Below, in pieces: positions 27,849-35,330 of a DNA stretch of 64,000 nucleotides. The notes beneath the pieces are model-generated. The model had not been told where the DNA came from. It was given only the letters and a program-made list of their open reading frames with translations, and made no database searches. Both the position numbers and the translations under genes were made by a program. The stretch spans positions 1,054,001 through 1,118,000 of the forward strand of contig CATOTI010000002.1 of assembly GCA_951813295.1 (NCBI GenBank), in the 5' to 3' direction. The stretch is from an uncultured Pseudomonadales bacterium (GTDB taxonomy: Bacteria; Pseudomonadota; Gammaproteobacteria; Pseudomonadales; Azotimanducaceae). How positions within the stretch are numbered: the first letter of the stretch is position 1; each line of letters begins with the position of its first letter.

Positions 27849-28637
27849 TTAGCGCGACCCGCGTAGCGCAAACGACGTGAATTTGTTGTCCGGCACGTTC
27901 GCGTCCCAATCGGCTGCGTCGTAGCGCACCTCGGTCCACTTGTTTTCTTCGTCTACCGAATGCATCCGCATCGCGATCGGGATCTGCCGACCGCCGAGTT
28001 CCCCGACCTCGACCACCTCCATTTTCTTCAACAGGGTCATCGACTGATCGAAGAAGAGCTGGCTCAACATCACGTAGTCGTCGCGCATCACGAGAACTTC
28101 TTTGCCCCAAACCACCGGCGCGTCATCGCGGGGGATCATCTCGAGCGTGTAGATCGTGTGTTCGTCGACCACCTCGGTTTCGGCGATCGTCACTTCGTAG
28201 TAGCGCAGATAGTTGTCGGTACGGGACAGGTCGTTGTAGGAGAAATCGGAACCCGCCCAGCTCTGCGACATCATGCTCGACGGCAGGCGGACCTCCCGCT
28301 TGAGCTTGGGCGTATAGGTCCACATCCGATCGCCCTTCTTCAACGTCGCGGTACCCGCCTGTTTCGCGGGTGCCGTGAATCGGATGAGCGCATCCTCACG
28401 ACCACGCGTCCACGCCTCCATCGAGATCGAACGCTGCCAGTCCGGGCGATGAATCGTCATCGTCATTTCGGTGTAGGAGGAATGTCCGCGCGTGAGATCC
28501 AGTGCCCCTTCGAGCAATGCCATCGCATCCAATTCGTCCGCCAACGCCGCGGGCGTGACCGCTACCACGAGCGTCGCGAGGAAGAGCGAAAATCGGCGCC
28601 GGAGCCATCCGCCGACAACGCCCACGCCGTCCGGCAT
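27849..28637 (-). CDS. LolA-like periplasmic lipoprotein-sorting protein
   Basis: About 262 residues with a signal peptide (WLRRRFSLFLATLVVAVTPAALA) and a LolA/LolB-like half-barrel (outer-membrane lipoprotein-sorting protein, PF17131-like). Typical strands are YTEMTMTIHRPDWQRSISMEAWTRG, KGDRMWTYTPKLKREVRLP and MMSQSWAGSDFSYNDL. It is likely a periplasmic carrier for lipid or lipoprotein delivered by the adjacent ABC complex. The frame opens at 28718, but the ATG at 28637 (preceded by GGAGCGG) gives a signal peptide of normal length; the longer start is possible. Confidence 0.85.
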   Translation of the reverse strand: MPDGVGVVGGWLRRRFSLFLATLVVAVTPAALADELDAMALLEGALDLTRGHSSYTEMTMTIHRPDWQRSISMEAWTRGREDALIRFTAPAKQAGTATLKKGDRMWTYTPKLKREVRLPSSMMSQSWAGSDFSYNDLSRTDNYLRYYEVTIAETEVVDEHTIYTLEMIPRDDAPVVWGKEVLVMRDDYVMLSQLFFDQSMTLLKKMEVVEVGELGGRQIPIAMRMHSVDEENKWTEVRYDAADWDANVPDNKFTSFALRGSR

Positions 28638-28718
28638 TCGACCGCTCCGACCGCCATCTCCGCCGTGCTCCAGTCGCGTCATTGATCGTGTCCGAACGTT
28701 TTTCTGGATCTTACCCAT

Positions 28719-28769
28719 TTTTTGACCGAATCAATATATTCTTCTACCTCAGAGGAGGGGTTTTTCGAC
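28719..28769. promoter_or_regulatory. Intergenic region between export operon and tetR
   Basis: An AT-rich spacer, unusual here, containing GAATCAATATATTC, whose centre AATATATT is a perfect palindrome, next to TTGACC (28722). It lies between the TetR gene and the divergent export operon, the classic location of a TetR-family operator controlling both. No promoter could be verified by eye beyond these motifs. Confidence 0.45.
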
Positions 28770-29399
28770 ATGGCGAGCGCCGAAGACGCCACGCTCTCTC
28801 TACGAGAGCGCAAAAAGAAGGCGACGCGGGAGAATGTGCTGCAGGCCGCCGAGACGCTGATCGAACGTGACGGCTTCGATGCCGCGCGCATGCGCGACAT
28901 CGCGGAACTCGCCGGTGTCTCGTACCAAACGCTCTACAACTACTTCCCGACCAAAGCGCAGATCGTCCAGGCGCTCTTGACCGACGACATCGACGCGACG
29001 GATACCGAAGTCATCACGATCATGACGCGCGGCGACGACCTCCTGACGACCCTATTCGCCCTGCTCGAGGTACGCCTGAACGCCATCGCGCATCACAACC
29101 GAGAGCTCTGGCGTCACGTCGTGATCGAGTACATGAAACAGTCCGAGGGCTTCGCGACCGCGATCAATCAGGTGAGCATCCGCACGCACGAACGGCTAGG
29201 GCAGTTACTCACCGACGCGCAACAGAGCGGTCGGCTCGCCCCCTACGTCGACGCGGAGGTGCTCGTCTCCGCGGTCGAAGCGACAATCGACCAGGCGTTT
29301 TTTCTCTACGTACAAGCCGGCGCCGAGATGGACCAATTGCTCGTCCAACTCAAACGCCAGATCGAGTTGGTGTTGACGCCCTATTTGCGCCAGGCGTAG
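28770..29399 (+). CDS. TetR family transcriptional regulator
   Basis: A 209-residue TetR/AcrR repressor-type protein. The N-terminal helix-turn-helix reads ENVLQAAETLIERDGFDAARMRDIAELAGVSYQTLYNYFPTKAQIV, with the diagnostic TLYNYFPTK turn. The C-terminal ligand-binding part is alpha-helical and divergent. AGGAGGGG 9-10 nt upstream sets the ATG at 28770 over an in-frame TTG at 28722. Its divergent position implies control of the three-permease export operon and itself. Confidence 0.93.
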   Translation: MASAEDATLSLRERKKKATRENVLQAAETLIERDGFDAARMRDIAELAGVSYQTLYNYFPTKAQIVQALLTDDIDATDTEVITIMTRGDDLLTTLFALLEVRLNAIAHHNRELWRHVVIEYMKQSEGFATAINQVSIRTHERLGQLLTDAQQSGRLAPYVDAEVLVSAVEATIDQAFFLYVQAGAEMDQLLVQLKRQIELVLTPYLRQA

Positions 29400-29434
29400 G
29401 GGTACTTCCAGTTCGAATCGGCTGAGGAGGTGCA

Positions 29435-29525
29435 CTGGAAACGGTCGATCTGGTGATCTGGGAACGGTCGATCTGGTGATCTGGGAATAGTCGATCTGGT
29501 GATCTGGGAATAGTCGATCTGACGG
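29435..29525 (+). repeat. Left terminal array: 23-bp tandem repeats
   Basis: Three complete 23-bp units at 29435-29457, 29458-29480 and 29481-29503 differ at only a few positions, and a fourth partial unit follows from 29504. Each reads CTGG(G)AA, then two variable bases, then GTCGATCTGGTGAT. The array starts 36 bp after the tetR stop codon. In copy A only the innermost, diverged unit (17565) is present. Confidence 0.92.
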
Positions 29526-30013
29526 CAGTTTGAGGCTGGAATAGCCTGGCTTTTTCTTCTAGGGGGGGACCCTCCGGGTCCCCCCTAGGACCCCCCTGCG
29601 GCGCGGCGAAGCCGCGCCGGGCTCGAGGTCATCGATTTCGCTGATTGGGGTATGCCGGCTTTAGAACTAATTTGCCCTTAGGAAGATCGTATCGAACCGA
29701 TCAGCCTGCGAATCCTTTCCAGGAAATCGAGCGGACGGAGCTGCGGAATCCTGCAAATGCTTCCCAGCACATCCTGCAAATCGTGCTCGATACCGACCGA
29801 CGCCTTCCGGCGAACACGCCGACCACCGGGGCCCCGCGCGCAAAGCGCGCAGGGGCGAACCACCCGCAGCGATTCCGCGCCGCGACTTAAGCGCGCGGCG
29901 AGATTCCCCCATCCGCCAACTCAGACTCGGCGCCGATCCGGCGGGGGCGTGGGGGCGGAGCCCCCACAAGAAAGAGCAATCAGAATCCCAGCCTACTCCT
30001 CCGGTGAAGCGGG

Positions 30014-30113
30014 CTTCCCAGCGCGGCCGGATCCGCTTCCCAGCGCCGCCAGGTTCCACTTCCCAGCCCACCGAACCACACCTTCCCAGCACACCGAACG
30101 ACCGCTTCCCACT
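30014..30113 (-). repeat. Right terminal array: 22-23 bp interspersed repeats (inverted to left array)
   Basis: The core CTTCCCAGC occurs at 30014, 30036, 30059 and 30082, with a variant CTTCCCACT at 30105. Read on the minus strand each unit begins (C/G)TGGGAAG followed by about 14 variable bases. The outermost unit (GTGGGAAGCGGTCGTTCGG) closely matches the left-array unit, so the two ends are in inverted orientation. The array abuts the stop codon of the selenoprotein gene. Confidence 0.88.
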
Positions 30114-30114
30114 C

Positions 30115-30630
30115 TCAAATCAATATCCCCACCCCCTGCTCATACGCCGACGCCGCCCGCACTTCGATCTCTTCCGGCGTGCGGCTACCGATAGGGTGGT
30201 CGACCATTGCGAACGGATAATCCGGTAGGCCGAGCGCGCGGGCGATGTTGCGGCCCGTCGGTTCGAACGGATGGGTACAGATGACGAGCGCCGGTTTGCC
30301 GAACTGCTCGAAGGAAATGCCGTCATGCACACTGCACGTTGAGCAACTCCCTCAGTCGCCGACCGCCGTGATCAGGAAGTCGGCATCTTGCGAGAGGGCG
30401 TCGAGATGTTCGTTCGCGGCGGGTCGGCTGGCATTCATCTTGTCGATGAAACCGACCACAGCGCAGCCGTGCTCGCGCTCGAAGTGGGCCGCGGTGGCGC
30501 GGATCAGCGCTTCGGCGTTGGCTTTGCCGTTCGATAGAAGACCGATTTTCTTGCCGTCGAGCGACGTGAGTCGTGCTGCGGTGCTGCGGTCGGTCGAACC
30601 GCCCTGGCCGCCGGGATCGATGAGTCGCAC
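30115..30630 (-). CDS. UGSC family selenoprotein (UGA-encoded selenocysteine)
   Basis: The frame from the GTG at 30630 encodes 92 residues ending ITAVGD, then an in-frame UGA (30354-30352), then continues G-S-C-S-T-C-S-V-H-D-G-I for 78 more residues to the stop at 30115. The junction reads U-G-S-C, the defining motif of the UGSC selenoprotein family. Total 171 aa with Sec93, and family-like sequence on both sides (KKIGLLSNGKANAEAL; KPALVICTHPFEPTGRNIARALGLPDYPFAMVDHP). A hairpin resembling the E. coli fdhF SECIS apex follows the UGA. GGAGG precedes the GTG. The catalytic role of the family is not established; Sec plus nearby Cys suggests redox chemistry. Ordinary gene callers will split it in two. 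Confidence 0.88.
30324..30338 (-). promoter_or_regulatory. SECIS-like hairpin downstream of the Sec UGA
   Basis: On the mRNA, 14-28 nt after the UGA, CGUGCA-GUG-UGCAUG folds into a 6-bp stem (one G-U pair) with a 3-nt loop GUG starting 20 nt after the codon. The E. coli fdhF SECIS apex is UGCA-GGUC-UGCA with its loop starting about 19 nt after UGA, so distance, stem and G-rich loop agree with SelB recognition rules. Not tested by folding software. Confidence 0.6.
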
Positions 30631-30665
30631 GGGGTGTTTCCTCCTTTTCGCGCTACGTGAGTCGT

Positions 30666-31715
30666 CTAGCAGTCGATGCAGACGCCGATGGGTTTGGTTT
30701 GCATGATCGAGGCCCGGGTTCGGCTCCACGAGGGGATGAATGCGGAGTGGCCGCCCGCGTCGCCTCCGGCGACGGTGATCAGGATGTCGTCGGGGGTCAT
30801 ACCCCGGTGCATGTCCTCGCGGCCCTGCGCCTCGTATTCGCGTGGCACGAACTTCTGCACGCGCTTCATGGTGTCGACCGGCTGTTTGGCGGTTTCGAAG
30901 AGGTATTCCCCGACCGCGGCCTTCGTCCAACCCTGACTGGCGATGATCGCGGCGTGTTCGGGCGAGAGTACGACCACGGATTGACCGGACGTGATGCAGC
31001 CGAGGTTCGCCATCGAATCCGCGATGCAGTCGAGAATCGCTTCCGGCGAATTGCCGCCATGGTTCTCGACGTTGCAGAACCCGGACCCGGCGAAAACCGT
31101 CACCGAGGAGATGTCGGGGCCGAAGCCGAACTCCTCGTGGAGGGGCGCCCAGGGATTCGATTCCTGCCGCTCGGCGATGCACATCGTGTACTTACCAGGA
31201 TGGCCCTGCGTCGACTGATCCGCGATCGCGGGCGTCATTCGGAACACGTTCAACAGGACGAGGCGCATGGCGCGCCCGATCGTGGCGTTCGCACGGTTGC
31301 CCGGTCCGAACGTGTTGCCGGCTGCATTCATGCCGATGTCGTTCACCACAGGGCCGCTCACGATGAGGAGCTGACAGGATCCGCCGGTGCTCGCCGCCGA
31401 ACCGTGGTAGTTGTAGTCAGCTTCGTTCGCTGCCTCGAGTGCCGCGACGACCGTCGGAAAGTACTCGGGCAAGCAGCCCGCCATCACGGCGTTCACGGCT
31501 GCCGCCAGCAACGAACACTCGAGACCTGTCGTCGGATGCGTGGCAATGATGGTCTCGGGCGGACGGCCTTCCATATCGAGCATGGCCTCGACACGGGATT
31601 GCTCCGGCGGCACGACCGGCAAGCCGTCCGTCCACCCGTTCTCGTAACATGCATCGATGGCCGCGAGGGCGTCGTCCGCTACATCGACGAATGTTGCATT
31701 TTCGATTTTCGACAT
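30666..31715 (-). CDS. Conserved Cys-containing protein, probable partner of the UGSC protein
   Basis: A 349-residue soluble protein of no function I can name. It carries glycine-rich, ligand-binding-like stretches (STGGSCQLLIVSGPVVNDIGMNAAGNTFGPGNRANATIGRA), several cysteines (TGLECSLLAAAVNAV, GFCNVENHGG, LGCITSG) and ends in VCIDC, a possible redox or metal site. GAAGGGA upstream sets the ATG at 31715. It lies only 35 bp before the UGSC selenoprotein gene, so the two are likely co-transcribed and may form one enzyme; this is inference from context. Confidence 0.8.
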   Translation of the reverse strand: MSKIENATFVDVADDALAAIDACYENGWTDGLPVVPPEQSRVEAMLDMEGRPPETIIATHPTTGLECSLLAAAVNAVMAGCLPEYFPTVVAALEAANEADYNYHGSAASTGGSCQLLIVSGPVVNDIGMNAAGNTFGPGNRANATIGRAMRLVLLNVFRMTPAIADQSTQGHPGKYTMCIAERQESNPWAPLHEEFGFGPDISSVTVFAGSGFCNVENHGGNSPEAILDCIADSMANLGCITSGQSVVVLSPEHAAIIASQGWTKAAVGEYLFETAKQPVDTMKRVQKFVPREYEAQGREDMHRGMTPDDILITVAGGDAGGHSAFIPSWSRTRASIMQTKPIGVCIDC

Positions 31716-31737
31716 CGTCAGTCCCTTCGAAGGTTTG

Positions 31738-32265
31738 CTAGCCCGCGCCGCGCTCACGCGCCGTTTTCCGCGGGATCTCGATCACACTCGTACCGCAGAG
31801 GTAGTCGTGCACACATCGGCGCGAGTCGCCGAAGATGAAAAGCCCGTCGACGACCGCGATGAGCCCGACGGGCGGTATGTAGCCCGCGACGTACGGCAGG
31901 ATCACCCGCAAGCCCATAATTTTCGTAAACGGCACGATACGCCCGGTCTCGTGGTCCACGATCGCGATGCCGAGCATGTATTTGCCGAGCGATTGGCCTC
32001 GTTTCGCCAGCAGATAGCCGTTCAGAAGGACAAACGTCACGACCCACATCAGCGCGATATTCATCGTGAGATTGAGCGACGGCTCGATTTCACCGAGGAC
32101 GAGTTGCCGAAAGAGATCATCCATCCCGACCAGGGCGAAGCCGAGCCAGATGGCACCGAGGTGGAAAATCGAATCCAAGATATGCGCGCCGAGGCGCGTC
32201 ATACGCGATGCGACGACCAATCCCGCGATCGCGGGCGGTTCGGCCTTCGCTTCTTCCTCACTCAT
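31738..32265 (-). CDS. RDD family membrane protein
   Basis: A 175-residue RDD-domain protein with three hydrophobic segments. The domain begins SRMTRLGAHILDSIFHLGAIWLGF (RDD variant), continues with LLAKRGQSLGKYMLGIAIVDHETG, the conserved 'GQTxGKxxxGI' signature, and ends DSRRCVHDYLCGTSVI. The function of the family is unresolved; transport roles have been proposed for some members. It overlaps the SRAP gene stop by 8 bp and sits just upstream of the UGSC-partner gene, within the same transcription unit. Confidence 0.92.
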   Translation of the reverse strand: MSEEEAKAEPPAIAGLVVASRMTRLGAHILDSIFHLGAIWLGFALVGMDDLFRQLVLGEIEPSLNLTMNIALMWVVTFVLLNGYLLAKRGQSLGKYMLGIAIVDHETGRIVPFTKIMGLRVILPYVAGYIPPVGLIAVVDGLFIFGDSRRCVHDYLCGTSVIEIPRKTARERGAG

Positions 32266-32962
32266 CGCCCGAATCCTTTGCTATCCATTCAGTATCGCCG
32301 ATCGGCTCGATACAGCGCGGTTCCTTGTTGCGCGAGTTGCTGACGTAGGTCGACACCGGGGTCACTCGAATATCCCAGGGGATGTCCGACCCGAGCAGCG
32401 AATGCAGTTCGTCGATCGAGGCGTCACGTGACATCCAGCGGCGCGCCTGATCGCGCGACAGCATGACGGGCTGACGATCGTGAATGAACGAGAGTTTGTC
32501 GTTCACCGCGGTCGTCACCACCGTGAAACTTTCAATCACCTCGGTTCGATCGCGGCTACGCCAGCGGTCCCAGAGCCCAGCCAACACCATTCCACCGGCC
32601 GCGTCGATATAAAAGGGGAGCCGATTCTTGCCGTCTTTCAGCCATTCGTAGAAACCACTCACAGGGACGAGGCAACGGCGGTTCCTGAAGGGCTCCTTGA
32701 ACGCATTCGACTTCAGAAGCGTTTCCGACTTCGCATTGAAAGTCGCGAATTTCGGCGTCGGCGTTTTGGACCAGTACGGCGTCAGCCACCACTTCGCTTC
32801 CGCGGCGATGATCTCCTCACTCTCGCGCGACTCGTGGCGAACGATCCAGGCGGGTTCGGTTGGTGCGGTGTTGTAGTTGTCCTCGCCTGGAAACGCATGA
32901 CCGACCAACTCGAGGAAGAGTTCGGTCAGCGGGTCCGAGGACACGTTGAAACGACCGCACAT
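32258..32962 (-). CDS. SRAP domain protein (HMCES/YedK, abasic-site shield)
   Basis: A 234-residue SOS-response-associated protein that crosslinks to abasic sites in single-stranded DNA through Cys2 (start MCGRFN). Other active-site elements are visible: Asn in YNTAPTEPAWIV, the glutamate of GFYEW and a late histidine (FIHDRQPVMLSRDQARRWM, equivalent to the H-R-MP region). The length is typical. It lies between the aldo/keto reductase and RDD genes in a minus-strand cluster; no LexA box was located. Confidence 0.95.
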   Translation of the reverse strand: MCGRFNVSSDPLTELFLELVGHAFPGEDNYNTAPTEPAWIVRHESRESEEIIAAEAKWWLTPYWSKTPTPKFATFNAKSETLLKSNAFKEPFRNRRCLVPVSGFYEWLKDGKNRLPFYIDAAGGMVLAGLWDRWRSRDRTEVIESFTVVTTAVNDKLSFIHDRQPVMLSRDQARRWMSRDASIDELHSLLGSDIPWDIRVTPVSTYVSNSRNKEPRCIEPIGDTEWIAKDSGDE

Positions 32963-32965
32963 GGG

Positions 32966-33898
32966 TCAGCCCGCCAGTAGCGCGCCGACGGCTTTCATTT
33001 CATCCGCATCGAGGCGCATCGTCGACGACGAGACATTGCTCTCGACCTGTTCCGGCTTGGTCGCGCCCGCGATGACACTGGCCGTCTCGTCGAAGGAAAG
33101 CAGCCAACCGAAAGCGAGTTCTAGGAGGCTCCGGCCGCGCTCTTCGGCGAATGCCGCAAGCTTCTGCACCGAGTCGAAATTCTTGTCGTTCAATGCCCTC
33201 GCGCTACGCGGGTTGGCCAGGCGCGTCCCTTCCGGCGCGGGTGCTCCGCGCTCGTACTTACCCGTCAGAAGCCCGCTCGCGAGCGGAAAGTACGGCAACT
33301 GACCGAGGCCGAAGCGGCCACACGCGGGCATGACCTCGGCGACCGCCTGTCGGTTCAGTAAGTTCAAGTGATTCTGCGCGCTCACGAAACGCTCGAGACC
33401 TCTGGTGCGCGCCGTCCAATCCGCGTCCGCGATCTGCCAGCCGCCGAAATTCGAGCAACCGATATAGCGAACCTTGCCCTGTCGCACACAGTCGGTCAGC
33501 GCGCCGAGCGTTTCCTCGATCGGCGTCGCCGGATCGGGAAGGTGGATCTGGTAGAGGTCGATGTAGTCCGTTTCGAGACGCCGGAGGCTCGCCTCGACCG
33601 CCGCCATGATGTAGCCACGCGATCCGCCTCGCTGCCGTCGACCAGCACCGGTCTGAATCCCGAATTTGGTGGCGATCACGACGTCATGACGACGACTACC
33701 GAGCGCCTTACCCAGGTACACCTCGGAACGCTGCTCACCGTAGACGTCGGCGGTGTCGAAAAAGTCGATGCCCTGATCGAGCGCGGCGCCGACCACCGCA
33801 TCCGTACCCGCCTGATCGACTCGCATGCCGAAATTGTTGCAGCCGATCCCGATTTCGGAGACGTAAAGACCACTTTCACCCAGCCGCCGGTGTTGCAT
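32966..33898 (-). CDS. Aldo/keto reductase
   Basis: A 310-residue NADPH-dependent oxidoreductase of the TIM-barrel AKR superfamily. The catalytic tetrad is D (GIDFFDTADVYG), Y (DVYGEQRSEVYLG), K (VIATKFG) and H (LYQIHLPD). The nucleotide-binding region near the C-terminus includes SVIAGATKPEQVESN. It is most like the YghZ/IolS-type branch used for general aldehydes and ketones. First gene of the minus-strand cluster; 246 bp separate it from the divergent acyl-CoA dehydrogenase. Confidence 0.93.
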   Translation of the reverse strand: MQHRRLGESGLYVSEIGIGCNNFGMRVDQAGTDAVVGAALDQGIDFFDTADVYGEQRSEVYLGKALGSRRHDVVIATKFGIQTGAGRRQRGGSRGYIMAAVEASLRRLETDYIDLYQIHLPDPATPIEETLGALTDCVRQGKVRYIGCSNFGGWQIADADWTARTRGLERFVSAQNHLNLLNRQAVAEVMPACGRFGLGQLPYFPLASGLLTGKYERGAPAPEGTRLANPRSARALNDKNFDSVQKLAAFAEERGRSLLELAFGWLLSFDETASVIAGATKPEQVESNVSSSTMRLDADEMKAVGALLAG

Positions 33899-34144
33899 CC
33901 GCCGTTTGCTCCTTCTTGTTCGTCGTCAATCTTTGATCGCTAGGTGGGGAAAGAAACCCCGCGAACCGCTGTCTCGTCGCACAACGGGCTCACTCTAGGC
34001 CGAGATCCCGGTCCCGGCCAGTGCGTCGCGTGGCCGGCTCGGTTAGTCTCGAAGGTTGAAGCCACGCATCGTCGCCCCCGGCCGACAGAGGTCAGGCCAG
34101 GGCGACCCCGATGATGCGGATGCCAACGAAGAAGGAGATACGCC

Positions 34145-35330
34145 GTGACGGCCATTGAGGATTTTCGCGAAGAAACCCGCGCTTGGTTAGCCGAAAACTG
34201 CCCCCCCAGGCGCTAGAGGCATCGGCCAGATCCATACCGGCAGCACCAAGATCAAGATTCAGGATCCCGACGTCCAGCTCTGGAAGGATCGCTGCGTCGA
34301 GAAGGGCTGGACCGCGCCTAGCTGGCCGACTGAATTCGGCGGCGGTGGTCTGACCCACGAGCAGTACATGGTGCTGATCGAGGAGATGAAGGCGATCAAC
34401 GCCCGCGCGCCGCTCGGCGGCATGGGCATGTCGATGATCGGTCCGACGCTGCTGGAAATGGGTACGGACGATCAGAAAGAGCGCCACCTGCCGAGAATCG
34501 TCCGGGGCGACGTCGCCTGGTGTCAGGGCTACAGCGAGCCTTCGTCGGGCTCGGATCTCGCAAGCCTGAGAACACGAGCGGTCGATTCAGGAGATCATTT
34601 CGTCATCAACGGTCAGAAGATCTGGACATCGGGCGCGCAGTTCGCCGATTGGATGTTCGCGCTGGTGCGCACCGATCCCGACGTCCCGAAACATGTAGGC
34701 ATCAGCTTCGTTCTCCTGCCGATGGACCAACCGGGCGTCACGGTGAAACCGATCCGGCTGATCTCCGGCAACTCACCGTTCTGCGAGACTTTTTTCGACG
34801 ACGCGATCGCGCAGAAAGTCGATCTCGTCGGCGAGGTCAACAAGGGCTGGACGGTCGGCAAGCGCTTGCTGCAGTTCGAGCGCGGCAACATGGCGACCCT
34901 CGTCGGCGGCGCAGCCGCACGCGAGGTTGGGCCGACGGTCGAGGGCGAGGCGAAGAAATACGGCGGCGAAGCCGATGGCCGAATCGCCAACGACGACATG
35001 CGATCCAAGGTGCTCACACACAACATCAACGAACGCGCGTTCCGCCTGACGCAACGTCGCGTCGCCCAGGAAGCGAGCGACGGTCGTACACCTGGCCCGG
35101 CAACCTCCATCTTCAAGATGTACGGCACCGAGCTGCAGCAGAACCGCTCGGCCCTGCTCGTCGATATCCGCGGCACGCAGGGGCTCGGCTGGGAGGGCGA
35201 CAGCTTCTCCGGTCAGGAGATCGAAGACACGCGGACGTTCCTGTCCAACCGCGCGGCGTCGATCTACTCGGGCAGCAACGAGATTCAACGCAACATCATC
35301 GCGAAGCGCGTTCTCGGTCTGCCCGACTAG
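34145..35330 (+). pseudogene. Acyl-CoA dehydrogenase, frameshifted in a C7 run near the N-terminus
   Basis: GTG at 34145, preceded by GAAGGAG, opens MTAIEDFREETRAWLAENCPP and then hits TAG at 34214. Removing one C from the C7 run at 34201-34207 joins it to a frame that reads GARGIGQIHTGS...QDPDVQLWKDRCVEKGWTAPSWPTEFGG and runs on as a full acyl-CoA dehydrogenase (QGYSEPSSGSDLASLRT, QIWTSGAQ-type FAD/substrate motifs, C-terminal RAASIYSGSNEIQRNIIAKRVLGLPD) to 35330. Either a real 1-bp frameshift or a homopolymer sequencing error. The next gene's GTG overlaps its stop by one base. Confidence 0.85.

Larger units (their letters stand above)
29400..30114 (+). repeat. Repeat element copy B with 23-bp-periodic terminal arrays
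   Basis: This is the intact version of the element disrupted at 17.5-22.1 kb. On the left, four direct units starting CTGG(G)AA at 29435, 29458, 29481 and 29504 recur every 23 bp (consensus CTGGGAA-n-GTCGATCTGGTGAT). On the right, CTTCCCAGC (reverse complement of the unit start) occurs at 30014, 30036, 30059 and 30082, with CTTCCCACT at 30105, a period of 22-23 bp, so the two arrays are inverted. The interior has further decayed 23-bp units (TCCTGCAAAT at 29749 and 29772), GC hairpins and no credible gene. Confidence 0.85.

Noticed and set aside
29645..29890. Open frame of 81 residues in copy B (and 17802-18053 in copy A)
   Set aside because: Reading frames differ between copies, start and stop do not correspond, and the conserved features are DNA hairpins and 23-bp units, so these are incidental frames in a repeat.
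29435..30113. Arrays of 23-bp units as a CRISPR array
   Set aside because: The units are nearly contiguous with only 14 variable bases, not repeat-spacer, and no cas genes are present.
33899..34144. Hairpin GGCCA...TGGCC in the spacer before the acyl-CoA dehydrogenase
   Set aside because: Short and GC-rich with no poly-T; likely chance. I see no other feature in this 246-bp stretch beyond the ribosome binding site at its end.
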